From Massilibacillus massiliensis (GTDB lineage Bacteria; Bacillota; Negativicutes; FLKF01), in the NCBI RefSeq assembly GCF_900086705.1, contig NZ_LT575483.1, positions 3,577,533-3,641,532 on the forward strand: DNA of 64,000 nt. The letters run 5' to 3'. Position 1 is the stretch's first letter, and the number at the start of each line of letters is the position of its first letter. The notes beneath the pieces were generated by a model that did not search any database, had not been told where the DNA came from, and worked only from the letters and a program-made list of their open reading frames with translations. Below are positions 1 to 7,404 of the stretch, piece by piece. A program made the position numbers and the translations under genes.

Positions 1-1
1 G

Positions 2-145
2 TTCGAAATCTTACGAGGAATGGACTGCGTACAAAAAGAGGCTATTGAAGTTAATTCTGAATTTAGACAAAAAATGATGGAAAAGTCATTAAAACTCGAA
101 GGAGAAATACAGAAGCAAATTGATGATTTACTAAAAAATAAGTGA
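2..145 (+). CDS. 3' end of a probable toxin or effector gene (partial)
   Basis: An open frame enters from the left edge and ends at TGA 143-145, giving 47 residues. The tail is charged and helical, with the motif EGEIQKQIDDLLKNK near the end. The next gene, a SUKH immunity protein, begins 15 bases later on the same strand. That is the usual spacing of a toxin C-terminus and its immunity gene, so this is inferred to be the tail of a polymorphic toxin. No nuclease or other catalytic motif is visible in the piece that is present, and the family cannot be named. Confidence 0.55.
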   Translation, partial: FEILRGMDCVQKEAIEVNSEFRQKMMEKSLKLEGEIQKQIDDLLKNK

Positions 146-160
146 TGGTGATTGAATTTT

Positions 161-859
161 ATGGAGAAAAAATATGAGTTTTTAAAAAAATATAATAGAG
201 ACGTTAAGATTATATCACTAGATGAGAACAACAATCTTGATAGCAATATTTTACCAAATGAATGGATTAAGTTATTCAAAGAGGAAAAGGGAATAGGTAG
301 GATTGAGTTTCTTTTAAAAATATGGAAAAAACATGTAGGAAAGGAGCTTTGTAATACTATTGCATACTTAAATGACTATCTAGAAGATGTTGAATTAATT
401 AAGATTGCAGAACGATATTCTATTTTATATACAATCAAAAATTCAAAAGGTCATACATTATATTATGAAGGTAGAAATCCGAATGAAGAATTCAATAATG
501 GAAATTTGGAAGAATCATGGAATAAGTTACCTATTTCAATTAGAAAATTCTATGAAAATGTTCATAATGGATTTTTCTATTATGCTAGTGAGTCGATGGG
601 GTTAGTACCATTAGAATCTGTGACGTATCTTAATGACTATGAATGGGGAATTCTTGATGAATTGAAAGAACCATTACAATTAGATTTTAAAACATCATTT
701 GGTTTTTTTAGCAATGGGATGGGAGGGTATGTAGTTTCCGATTATCAGAATTGTAATAATAATAATGGCACATTATGGTGGAAAGATGATCAACCTGATT
801 ATAAAATTAACTTTTGGGATGTAGTAGACGAATGGATTGTAATTGGTTTTGAGCCATAG
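161..859 (+). CDS. SMI1/KNR4 (SUKH) family immunity protein
   Basis: A 232-residue soluble protein. The stretch LPISIRKFYENVHNGFFYY (residues ~121-139), followed by a hydrophobic and acidic C-terminal half ending WDVVDEWIVIGFEP, fits the SUKH (SMI1/KNR4) fold. Members usually neutralise nuclease-type polymorphic toxins by direct binding in the cytoplasm. An upstream TTG at 152 is in frame, but ATG 161 has the better placed GGTGA. The gene follows a truncated toxin tail by 15 bases, so it is probably the cognate antidote of that toxin. SUKH proteins vary widely, so the pairing is inferred from position only. Confidence 0.7.
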   Translation: MEKKYEFLKKYNRDVKIISLDENNNLDSNILPNEWIKLFKEEKGIGRIEFLLKIWKKHVGKELCNTIAYLNDYLEDVELIKIAERYSILYTIKNSKGHTLYYEGRNPNEEFNNGNLEESWNKLPISIRKFYENVHNGFFYYASESMGLVPLESVTYLNDYEWGILDELKEPLQLDFKTSFGFFSNGMGGYVVSDYQNCNNNNGTLWWKDDQPDYKINFWDVVDEWIVIGFEP

Positions 860-999
860 ACTACGTGATCGAAATCTGTCTAACAAATGGAATCTTAATC
901 TACCAAACAACCGGCTACGAAACGATGCACCTCGGACAAGCAGTCACCTATCATGAGAAAAATCTCATTGTAATCCATATCGACAGCCATTTAGATTAA
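853..999 (+). pseudogene. Short open remnant, no start codon
   Basis: An open stretch of 48 codons with no usable start runs from just after a TGA at 850-852 to TAA 997-999. It overlaps the end of the SUKH gene. Its codon use is richer in C and G than that gene, like the vgrG/rhs parts of the island. The peptide contains LTNGILIYQTTGYE and ends HIDSHLD. It stops where the palindromic element at 1000 begins, so it looks like a cassette fragment cut off at that element. Family not recognised. Confidence 0.35.
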
Positions 1000-1089
1000 T
1001 GGGGTCAGGCTTGAGTTATATAAAAATTGACCTATAGTAAAAGACCTGCTAAGCTTGAAATCAAGTAATATAACTGAAGCCTGACCCCA
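1000..1089. repeat. REP/MITE-like palindromic element, family A, copy 1
   Basis: A 90-bp imperfect palindrome starts TGGGGTCAGG and ends CCTGACCCCA. The inverted ends continue inward as TTGAGTTATAT and ATATAACTGAAG. A second copy lies at 2685-2772. Both are preceded by ATTAA, and both are followed by the 5'-truncated tail of a vgrG gene. GGGGTCAGGCTT-type ends are reminiscent of the sequences mobilised by REP-associated tyrosine (RAYT) transposases. No transposase is near, so movement would need one encoded elsewhere. Confidence 0.75.
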
Positions 1090-2023
1090 AATACACCCAG
1101 AGAATGATCTCAAAATCAAAGGGAAAACCATCTCCATAGAAGCAGGCGCCCCGGTAAGCCAACCCGCAGCAGGAGCAACACCGCCGGGACTCTATCTAAA
1201 CACAGGACTCGCCAGTATCATCCTAAAAGAAGACGTCACCAACATCTACGGAAAGCCTGTAAAACTCGAAGGCACCAACAAAGCCCCCTGTCCGCAGCCG
1301 GAAGAAGTCGAAGAAGACGCCGAAGAAGGAGAAAGTGGGTTGACCGCCGAAGACTGGAAAGACATTGGACTAGCAGTTGTAGGCTGTATCCCAATAGTAG
1401 GAAGCGTTGTAGCAGTAGGAGAAGCATTGTCAGAAGCCTACGATGGAAATTACGTAGATGCAGGCATATCTTTGGCAGGTGTCATACCCTTTGCTGGAAC
1501 TGCCGGAAAAGTAGCGAAATTTGCGAAAAAAGGTAAGATAGCGGGGAAGATACTGAACCTGATCAACAAAGGAAAAAATTTAGTAAAACGCTTAGCCAAG
1601 AAAGCGAAAGCACTCGGCGGCAAAATGAAGACCCTAAGCAGTCACATGATGGCCGATGCGCGTAAAGCGATAGAGAATGCGGCGAAGAAGATTGCGGGGA
1701 AAACGGGTAAGGGGAAAGTGAAAAGACCATATTCACATATTCCTGATTCTCCAAGTGTAGGTCCAGGCAAAAAGTTTACCAAAGCTCAAAAAGAAAAAAT
1801 AATTCAAGACAACATGAAGAAAAATGGTGGCGTTGTAAGGTCTGATCAATCAGGAGCTGAGTTAGTTAGGCCTCAAAAGAGTCAAAAGGGGGTTAAACCT
1901 GATTCAAATGAGTGGCAAATAGATCATATCGATGCAAGGAGTAAAGGTGGTTCTAATAGTAATAGTAATAGTAACGCTCAAGTGCTATCACGAGAAGAAA
2001 ATCGAGCGAAGTCGGATAAATAA
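1090..2023 (+). pseudogene. 5'-truncated vgrG tail carrying an HNH-type nuclease toxin
   Basis: The frame opens just after the palindromic element and has no start at its left end. It begins in VgrG tail sequence (KGKTISIEAGAPVSQP, then VKLEGTNKAPCPQPEE). A hydrophobic pre-toxin segment with VGCIPIVGSVVAVGE and AGVIPFAGTAGKVAK follows, then a lysine-rich linker. The C-terminus has WQIDHIDARSKGG and a later SNAQVLSREENRAK, the layout of an HNH/endonuclease toxin. An internal TTG at 1340 could start a 227-residue product, but the GGAG site before it is weak. Intact relatives would carry the whole VgrG spike upstream, so this is a displaced C-terminal module. It is followed by a DUF2185 immunity gene. 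Confidence 0.7.
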
Positions 2024-2070
2024 ATATAATATTTTAGGTGGCGAATAGCATTAAAGAAAGGAAGAAAATA

Positions 2071-2364
2071 ATGATAGATGAAAAGTGGTTATTTGAAGAT
2101 GGGAAGAACGTAATGGTTATGACTACAAAAAATATTATTAAAAATCATACAGCTATTGTCTACGTTTCTCATGATGAAGAGGATGGGATGTGGCAATTTC
2201 ACGATGGTTTAGATGTTGATATGAATGATGCAATGCTAGTATCTTTAGAAGAAATAATAACATTGGATAGTGAGCTCATGAAGTTATATGATTTGCCAAT
2301 AGGGTGGATCGCATGGAGAGATAATAAAGATAGTGTGTGGAATCGTCAACCAGAGAATTCGTAA
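2071..2364 (+). CDS. DUF2185 (Imm33-like) immunity protein
   Basis: A 97-residue acidic cytoplasmic protein. The signature GMWQFHDGLDVD, then DAMLVSLEEI and LYDLPIGWIAWRD, is typical of DUF2185, a family repeatedly found as the antidote next to polymorphic toxins. ATG 2071 is chosen over an upstream GTG at 2038 because AAGGAAG lies at the right distance before it. The gene starts 47 bases after the HNH toxin module, so it is the probable antidote for that nuclease. A terminator follows at about 2495. Confidence 0.78.
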   Translation: MIDEKWLFEDGKNVMVMTTKNIIKNHTAIVYVSHDEEDGMWQFHDGLDVDMNDAMLVSLEEIITLDSELMKLYDLPIGWIAWRDNKDSVWNRQPENS

Positions 2365-2494
2365 TAAATTTAGATGAGCTACTGATATCTAGAATTTGAT
2401 TTTTTAGAGATAAGTATTTTTAATTATAAGGATTAAGATATACGCAGATAAGGTGGCAAGAGTCTTGTCTAACAATTGAAATATAATTAGAAAT

Positions 2495-2522
2495 GACTAG
2501 CAAATCAATGCTGGTCGTTTTT
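2495..2522 (+). terminator. Intrinsic terminator after the DUF2185 gene
   Basis: GACTAGC pairs with GCTGGTC (one G-T pair) across an 8-base loop and is followed by GTTTTT. It lies 130 bases after the immunity gene and would end the toxin-immunity transcript. Confidence 0.65.
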
Positions 2523-2524
2523 AA

Positions 2525-2669
2525 GTTTTCCCTGAATGGGAGGCGGTAACTTGTGGTGAAAGTCCACTACAGGCTTGGTGCTACAGTTGTAGGAAAAGGA
2601 AAAGAGCCATTCGTAGGAGGTACAAAAATTTCACCTACAAAAGTGGAAATTGTTCGTCCGGATAATTAG
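2525..2669 (+). other. Structured stretch: intron-like RNA remnant or 38-codon ORF
   Basis: The stretch can fold into several small hairpins: TGTGGTG with CACTACA around 2552-2571, CTAC with GTAG, and GTAGG with CCTAC. The string GGTAACTTGTGGTGAAAGTCC resembles domain I of bacterial group II introns. Alternatively, GTG 2553 with GGAGG before it opens 38 codons ending VEIVRPDN at 2667-2669. No reverse transcriptase or domain V is seen, so if it is an intron it is a fragment. Neither reading is proven. Confidence 0.3.
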
Positions 2670-2684
2670 TGTTATTAGGATTAA

Positions 2685-2772
2685 TGGGGTCAGGCTTGAG
2701 TTATATAAAAATTGACTTATAGAAAAGACCTGCTAAGCTTGAAATCAAGTAATATAACTCAAGCCTGACTCA
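2685..2772. repeat. REP/MITE-like palindromic element, family A, copy 2
   Basis: An 88-bp copy of the element at 1000-1089, over 90% identical by eye. It starts TGGGGTCAGGCTTGAG and ends CTCAAGCCTGACTCA, so the outermost right-end bases have drifted. As in copy 1, it directly precedes a truncated vgrG tail. Confidence 0.75.
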
Positions 2773-2773
2773 A

Positions 2774-3349
2774 AATACCAAATACATAGCGCCCGATACG
2801 TTATCCTTTACCGCCGACGAAAGTGCGGCAGTAAAAATAGCTATAGTCATGACTGATGCCAGCGGAATAGACATCGTAAGTGCTAAAGACATCGTGTTTT
2901 CCGCAGAAAACGATCTCAAAATTAAAGGGAAAACCATCTCCATAGAAGCAGGCGCCCCGGTAAGCCAACCCGCAGCAGGCGCAACACCCCCGGGACTCTA
3001 TCTAAACACAGGCCTCGCCAGTATCATCCTAAAAGAAGACATCACCAACATCTACGGAAAGCTGGTAAAACTTGAAGGAATCAACAAAGCCCCATGCCCG
3101 CAGCCGGAAGAAGTCGAAGAAGATGCCGAAGAAGATGCCGAAGAAGGAGAAAGTGCGCTGACCGCCGAAGATTGGAAAGACATTGGACTAGCAGTTGTAG
3201 GCTGTATCCCAATCGTAGAAATAGTCGTGGCAGTAGGAGAAGCCTACGATGGAAATTATGTATGTGGAAAACTGGCAGGAGTAATACCATATATATTGAT
3301 GGATTTATTGAATATGTGGAAAATATTTGGTTTTACAATGACAAGGTAA
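2774..3349 (+). pseudogene. 5'-truncated vgrG tail, toxin lost
   Basis: An open frame without a true start begins next to the palindromic element. It encodes VgrG beta-helix/tail sequence (DTLSFTADESAAVKI, then ASGIDIVSAKDIVFSAEND) and then the same segment as the copy at 1103-1440, with KGKTISIEAGAPVSQP and TAEDWKDIGLAVVGCIPIV. After VAVGEAYDGNY the sequence leaves the family and stops at 3349 with no recognisable toxin. An internal ATG at 2849 has no convincing ribosome site. It is best read as a decayed duplicate of the module upstream. Confidence 0.7.
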
Positions 3350-3403
3350 CAGATATGTTTACAATACGTATTAAATCGCATATAATAGACATATACTAAG
3401 TAA

Positions 3404-3436
3404 ACCAAAAACGTCCTGATGAGAACAGGACGTTTC
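3404..3436 (-). terminator. Intrinsic terminator of the small minus-strand gene
   Basis: Read on the minus strand, ACGTCCTG pairs with CAGGACGT and is followed by TTTTTGG. It lies 20-50 bases after the stop of the 28-residue peptide gene. Confidence 0.75.
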
Positions 3437-3453
3437 GGTTGAGTAGGCGTTGA

Positions 3454-3540
3454 CTACCTGCAAAGTTCAAATAGCGTTGCAACCGCTAAAATGAATTTGC
3501 TAGAAATCGTTAGTCGTAGTTTCCCGAATTCTAACTGCAT
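3454..3540 (-). CDS. 28-residue peptide, possible type I toxin or leader peptide
   Basis: A small minus-strand ORF from ATG 3538-3540, preceded by a near-perfect GGAGGTGAT eight bases away. It encodes a peptide with KFILAVATLFELC, a short hydrophobic segment flanked by basic residues. A TATAAT box lies about 60 bases upstream, a hairpin (CGTAG/CTACG type) sits in the 5' leader, and a clean terminator follows the stop. The complete miniature transcription unit supports a real gene. The size, the membrane-like segment and the setting in a toxin island suggest a type I toxin, but no family is recognised. Confidence 0.5.
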   Translation of the reverse strand: MQLEFGKLRLTISSKFILAVATLFELCR

Positions 3541-3616
3541 GGTATCACCTCCTATTCAGTTATAAGGGCGTAGTTGACGCTACGTCCTTTAATATTATAG
3601 CTTAATATTTCCAATT

Positions 3617-3648
3617 GAGACAGCTTAATTTTTGGGCTGTCTTTTTTG
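3617..3648 (+). terminator. Intrinsic terminator, plus strand
   Basis: GACAGC pairs with GCTGTC and is followed by TTTTTT. The only thing it could end here is a plus-strand transcript crossing the small minus-strand peptide gene, which would be an antisense RNA. Confidence 0.6.
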
Positions 3649-4014
3649 TGCGCTGTTTTTGCAAGCAGCAGCATGTCTTCGCTATGTCTGGTCAAGGATG
3701 GGGTCATTGCCATTCGAGGTGAAAAAGCATGTGAATTTTCAATTACAAAGAAAATGGCAAACTTGAAATAATATCATATAATGGGACAAATGATTTATTT
3801 TTACAAAAATACCATGTAAAATGATGACATTAAAAGTAAAACTATGTTACGATTGTATCAATTAAGTATTGCTTAATAAGAGAAAATTTATAAATAAATA
3901 ATTAAGGGATGGAGCATCTCTATCCCTTAAGTTATATCTGATGATAAATTTGTAGATCGTTGAGATTGTCATACATAATCATTTTAAGATCACATTCGAT
4001 AATGGAGGTAGCCT
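3649..4014. other. Gene-free stretch with a dispersed repeat and a hairpin
   Basis: No convincing gene is seen. A 32-codon ATG frame at 3673 has no ribosome site. The stretch contains copy A of a ~93-bp repeat (3778-3870) and a hairpin TTAAGGGAT/ATCCCTTAA at about 3902-3931 with no T-run. It ends in the GGAGGT of the gene at 4015. Confidence 0.6.
3778..3870. repeat. Dispersed ~93-bp intergenic repeat, copy A
   Basis: It matches 28650-28743 with about ten differences, starting ATAATGGGACAAATGATTTA and ending near AAGTATT. Both copies are AT-rich and intergenic, and both lie upstream of small 4-TM membrane protein genes. It could be a mobile repeat or a shared promoter region. No inverted ends are obvious. 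Confidence 0.7.
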
Positions 4015-4500
4015 GTGTTTTCTATAATGAAAAGATGCAATTACGTAAGAGAAATTATGGTGATGCTTGGTCTTACAATATTTATATTTTTGAGCAATCC
4101 TATTGATCAAATGTATCATAAGATTTTTCCGGTAAGAGATGATATGGGCGTGATGGGAGGCTTGATTATTACAGCTTTTATTGTCATTGAGGCATGCTTG
4201 ATTCGATTAGATCATTACTGGAAATGGATTATCTCATCAACGTTCATTTTTGAAGCGGCGGCGAGTATAAGTTATGGATTTCCTGAATTCTATGCTTTTT
4301 CTAGCAAGTTGTCAGAGGTTTTAATTAATGGAGGTTTATTTTTAATATTTACAATCCCGGTTGCGTTTGTAGTGTATTACATGAAGAAAATTATAAAATA
4401 TAGCTTAAAATGGAAAGAAATAAAAGCTATGCCATACAAAATCATATTGATTTCTATTCTTTGGGAGCTATTTCTTATTTGGTTTATTTTTGGGGTTTAG
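4015..4500 (+). CDS. Four-TM membrane protein, tandem paralog 1
   Basis: 161 residues, GTG start five bases after GGAGGT. About four hydrophobic segments are visible: MLGLTIFIFLSNPI, GGLIITAFIVIEACLI, GGLFLIFTIPVAFVVYY and IILISILWELFLIWFIF. Basic residues at the start (MKRCNYVREI) suggest a cytoplasmic N-terminus. The next gene is a clear paralog with the same segment order (RDDMGV, HYWKWI, KWK-IKAMP). The family is not recognised. Its place at the head of the effector cassette makes an immunity role against a membrane- or wall-acting effector possible, but that is inference. Confidence 0.7.
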   Translation: MFSIMKRCNYVREIMVMLGLTIFIFLSNPIDQMYHKIFPVRDDMGVMGGLIITAFIVIEACLIRLDHYWKWIISSTFIFEAAASISYGFPEFYAFSSKLSEVLINGGLFLIFTIPVAFVVYYMKKIIKYSLKWKEIKAMPYKIILISILWELFLIWFIFGV

Positions 4501-4609
4501 CGTTAGAAATTTTGATTGATATAGAAGGAAAATACATATTGTAGTGTGAGAATAGTGAACAGGGGTTCCAAGTAAGACAGAGTATATATGAAAAAGTAAG
4601 GAGGCAGGT

Positions 4610-5119
4610 ATGGTTTCTATAGTGAAAAGATGCAAATGCATAAGAGAAATTATGGTGACGCTTGGTATTACAGTATTTATATTTTTTACAAATCCTATTT
4701 ATAATGCATATCATCAAATTTTTCATTTAAGAGATGATATGGGTGTGTTGGGAGCCTTGACGATTACAACTTTTGTTTTTATAGAGGCATGTTTTATCCG
4801 GTTAAATCATTACTGGAAATGGATTGTAGTATCAAATTTTATTTTTTCAACAGTGTCTCTGATCGGCTTAGAATACCCTGAAGTTTATACTTCTTTAGAT
4901 AAATTTTTTGAAATTATAATAAATTATTCAATCAGTGAAGCGGCTATTAGTGGAAGTTTATATTTAATTTTTGCGATGCCGCCTGTAATCATCGTTTATC
5001 ATGTAAAGAAATTTATAAGGGATGGATCAAAGTGGAAAACGATAAAAGCGATGCCGCTAAAAATTATACTAATTCCCGCTATTTTAGAAAGTTGGCTTAT
5101 TTGGTTTATATATTTCTAA
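4610..5119 (+). CDS. Four-TM membrane protein, tandem paralog 2
   Basis: 169 residues, ATG start after AAGGAGG. It matches the preceding gene along its length: KRCKCIREIMVTLGIT against KRCNYVREIMVMLGLT, and shared RDDMGV, HYWKWI and IKAMP. An extra seven or so residues (INYSISE) sit in the third loop. The pair arose by tandem duplication and has diverged to about half identity. The stop lies 18 bases before the start of the hydrolase-like gene, which has its own ribosome site, so the genes could be co-transcribed. Function unknown; membrane immunity is one possibility. Confidence 0.7.
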   Translation: MVSIVKRCKCIREIMVTLGITVFIFFTNPIYNAYHQIFHLRDDMGVLGALTITTFVFIEACFIRLNHYWKWIVVSNFIFSTVSLIGLEYPEVYTSLDKFFEIIINYSISEAAISGSLYLIFAMPPVIIVYHVKKFIRDGSKWKTIKAMPLKIILIPAILESWLIWFIYF

Positions 5120-5137
5120 TTGATAAGGAGGAACAAA

Positions 5138-5680
5138 ATGTCCATGATTGTAAATGAAGGGTACTATCTTACGGTGTATATTGCTGTACGCGGATGCCCT
5201 ATGATCAAAGAAAATGGTGAACCGGATGATCCAAGTGAAGTTGGTCATATGTGGATAAGCGTTGATCATCCCAGTGGATTAAAGGAGTCTTATGGATTTC
5301 ATCCTAAAATTTCAGGACAGATGCATACTGATGTTGGAAAGGTTAAGGATAGTGATCTACACGCATACCAAGAAATTAACTATCAGAGGTCTTTTCCACT
5401 TGGGGAGAGCATGTATAAAAATTTACGCAATTATTGTCAGCTTGCATTGGAGAAGAATACGTTCGGACCTTACTGGGGCGTTGGAAATGCTTGTGTAGAT
5501 TTTGCTTGGGATGTTATGCATGCGGCTGGTATCGACAAGCCTTTTATTGCAAAAATTACGCCGATAGAAGATTGGCCGGCTTATAATAAAGGTTTGGTAG
5601 AGATGGCGTATTATTCGTATATGATGCAAGTGGAATACGAAGGATATAGAATAAATGATGCGGAGGTTTGGATGGGATAA
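5138..5680 (+). CDS. Putative permuted NlpC/P60-like thiol hydrolase (effector)
   Basis: 180 residues from ATG 5138 (AAGGAGG seven bases before). An upstream in-frame start at 5120 lacks a ribosome site. GHMWISV with His37, then SYGFHP, and VGNACVDFAWD with Cys119 give the His-before-Cys order of circularly permuted papain-like (LRAT/YiiX-type) hydrolases. Such proteins act on peptidoglycan amide bonds or lipids and occur as type VI-type effectors. There is no signal peptide, consistent with delivery by a contractile machine. The stop codon overlaps the start of the next cassette gene (TAATG). The fold is inferred from two motifs only. Confidence 0.5.
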   Translation: MSMIVNEGYYLTVYIAVRGCPMIKENGEPDDPSEVGHMWISVDHPSGLKESYGFHPKISGQMHTDVGKVKDSDLHAYQEINYQRSFPLGESMYKNLRNYCQLALEKNTFGPYWGVGNACVDFAWDVMHAAGIDKPFIAKITPIEDWPAYNKGLVEMAYYSYMMQVEYEGYRINDAEVWMG

Positions 5681-6090
5681 TGTCATATTTGTTAAATATA
5701 AAGGGATCTGAAACAATTAAATTTGAAAAGGAAATCATTTACTATGTACATGCAGAGGTCAACACGCCAAGTAATTCACGGGCGAAGTCTTCAGAAGCAA
5801 CAGCGACTATGTGGATTTCTGGAAAATTGTTCGCTAAGAAAGGATTACCGGGAAGTAGTGATACAGTAAAACTTTTTGATTGGTCCTTGATTCCAGCAAC
5901 AAGTGCAGATGCATATCGTGATGTTACGGTACAAGTAAAGTATGAAGGCCAACTTTTTCGTACGATAAATTTTCCAAATGCCTTTGTTGTGGATTATAGT
6001 GAAAAATATAATAGTACGAGCGGTGTTGGCGATTTTTCTCTTATACTGCGGCAACGTATGGATAAAATGACGGATGTAAAAGCCGAGTGA
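5680..6090 (+). CDS. Small VgrG-cassette protein (Hcp/tube-like candidate), copy 1
   Basis: 136 residues, ATG overlapping the previous stop codon, with GGAGG 12 bases before. The pattern is beta-rich: LNIKGSETIKFEKEI, then NTPSNSRAKSS, KLFDWSLIP, FVVDYSEKY and a closing FSLILRQRMDKM. A longer paralog lies at 13806 (SPNDSRARSTKNYI, FVIDYNERY, LNIRQKAD). Both sit just before spike/effector genes, so a tube, chaperone or adaptor role for effector loading is inferred. There is no recognisable match to classical Hcp. A terminator follows, so this and the preceding genes form one unit. Confidence 0.5.
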   Translation: MSYLLNIKGSETIKFEKEIIYYVHAEVNTPSNSRAKSSEATATMWISGKLFAKKGLPGSSDTVKLFDWSLIPATSADAYRDVTVQVKYEGQLFRTINFPNAFVVDYSEKYNSTSGVGDFSLILRQRMDKMTDVKAE

Positions 6091-6138
6091 GGTATGTCGT
6101 TTTGAATACATTTTGGTGAATAAGATAAATACAATAAG

Positions 6139-6176
6139 ACCCGTCTTGCTTTCGTGCATAGCGGGTTTTTGTTTTT
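6139..6176 (+). terminator. Intrinsic terminator after the small cassette protein
   Basis: ACCCG pairs with CGGGT around a wide loop and is followed by TTTTGTTTTT. The stem is short. Confidence 0.55.
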
Positions 6177-6197
6177 GAGTGATAAGGAGAATTCAAG

Positions 6198-6317
6198 ATG
6201 GAAATGGATGAACGCATACCAGCCAAAGAACAGATCCTGCTTAAAACCGGCGAATCATTTATCAATATGCTGCCCGACCAGATTACATTGGCGGCCAAAG
6301 ATGTCGTCATCACGTAA
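6198..6317 (+). CDS. 39-residue ORF resembling a VgrG tail
   Basis: ATG 6198 has AAGGAGA at correct spacing and opens 39 codons ending TLAAKDVVIT. LLKTGESFINMLPDQITLAA looks like one turn of the repetitive beta-strand tail of VgrG spikes. It is either a genuine small cassette protein, since the ribosome site is good and the pentapeptide-repeat gene follows 18 bases later, or a leftover piece of a spike gene. Confidence 0.45.
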   Translation: MEMDERIPAKEQILLKTGESFINMLPDQITLAAKDVVIT

Positions 6318-6335
6318 TATAAGGAGGAGAACCTG

Positions 6336-7403
6336 ATGAAAGATTTTGTCTCCATATTTCAGTCAGAAGACTATGCTGTGCTGGCACGTCAGTTGATCAC
6401 GGATACACACCTTGACCTTGAAAAAGATGGGACTGCCGCGCAGTTTATCGCATCACTGGAAGATGCGATGAAAGAGGTAGCAAGCCTACAGGCAGAAGGG
6501 GCGCCGTTGGTCGCATATATGAGCATATCGGTGATGTATACTCAAGTGTATTTTAACGAATTTAAACTGCGTCTTGATTTTTACAGCAGTGAATGGCCTG
6601 TGACTGAACCTTTTTATAGTACATATATCAATGTCGATTGGCTGTTCACGTATTGGCATGCACATGAAGCTGCCATGGAAGAGGCCGGAAAGAACCAACG
6701 AGCTTGGATACGGCAAACGCATCTGGCAAGTATGCGCTGGCAATCCGTACGCTTGCTTGCTTATACCCTGCATGCAAAGCTCAAATACTGGCTGCAAAAC
6801 TTTACAGCGGCACCGGCATTCAAGATGCTGCAGCGTGAAGCTGCATTCTATATTTTATTTGGTGAATATCAGGACTGGCAAAGTGCAGTGTTTGCTGATT
6901 TGCCGCCGATTGATCTATTTAACTGCAGTACGGATGATGCGCTGCGCTTCCGTGTTTATGAGAAATGTCGTTACAGCAAGAAAAAATTTGTTGGATTAGA
7001 TCTCAGCCTTAGTCGATTTCGTGATTGCACTTTTGAAAATTGTACGTTTGACGACGTAGATTTAAGCGATGTAACCTTTGATCACTGTCAATTTTCCCAT
7101 TGCCAATTCACGCAGGTTCGACTGTCAGGTGCTTTATTTTTGGGTTCCCGCTGCAGCGAAGTAAGTTTTCAAGAAACGGTAACCGAGCACTTGCGCAGAA
7201 ATGACGGTAGAAATGATACATATCGCAGTCTGGAATTTTCCGATTGTACGCTGGAAAATGTACGATTGATAAATTGTCAATTTCCCGGTGCGTTGTTGAC
7301 AGATTCTCAGCTCATAAAACTCACAATAGATGGCGGTGACTTTACCAATTCTGATTTTCAAGAATTTGTGACAGCACAGATCACGAAAGGCGGGGAGGTA
7401 TAA
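6336..7403 (+). CDS. Pentapeptide-repeat protein of the effector cassette
   Basis: 355 residues, ATG after AAGGAGG. Residues 1-200 are helical with many aromatics and no known domain. Residues ~205-345 hold pentapeptide repeats of the A(D/N)LXX type, for example FVGLDLSLSRFRDCTFENC and DVDLSDVTFDHCQFSHCQF, which form a right-handed quadrilateral beta-helix. Pentapeptide proteins are common partners of VgrG/PAAR effectors, where they may act as adaptors or spike extensions. The next two genes follow within 1-2 bases, so this is one operon leading to the PAAR-like effector. Its exact role is inferred. Confidence 0.8.
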   Translation: MKDFVSIFQSEDYAVLARQLITDTHLDLEKDGTAAQFIASLEDAMKEVASLQAEGAPLVAYMSISVMYTQVYFNEFKLRLDFYSSEWPVTEPFYSTYINVDWLFTYWHAHEAAMEEAGKNQRAWIRQTHLASMRWQSVRLLAYTLHAKLKYWLQNFTAAPAFKMLQREAAFYILFGEYQDWQSAVFADLPPIDLFNCSTDDALRFRVYEKCRYSKKKFVGLDLSLSRFRDCTFENCTFDDVDLSDVTFDHCQFSHCQFTQVRLSGALFLGSRCSEVSFQETVTEHLRRNDGRNDTYRSLEFSDCTLENVRLINCQFPGALLTDSQLIKLTIDGGDFTNSDFQEFVTAQITKGGEV

Positions 7404-7404
7404 G

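Noticed and set aside
1236-1427. Minus-strand ORF of 63 codons, leucine-rich
   Set aside because: It is the complement of the vgrG tail reading frame. Its composition comes from the alanine/glutamate-rich coding strand, and it has no ribosome site.
1965-1980. AATAGTAATAGTAATAGTAA microsatellite in the HNH toxin module
   Set aside because: A short in-frame Ser-Asn codon repeat within the linker before the HNH asparagine. It is too short to be a CRISPR or a regulatory array.
3673-3771. 32-codon plus-strand frame starting ATGTCTTCGCT
   Set aside because: No Shine-Dalgarno sequence, no conserved pattern, and it ends at the edge of the dispersed repeat.
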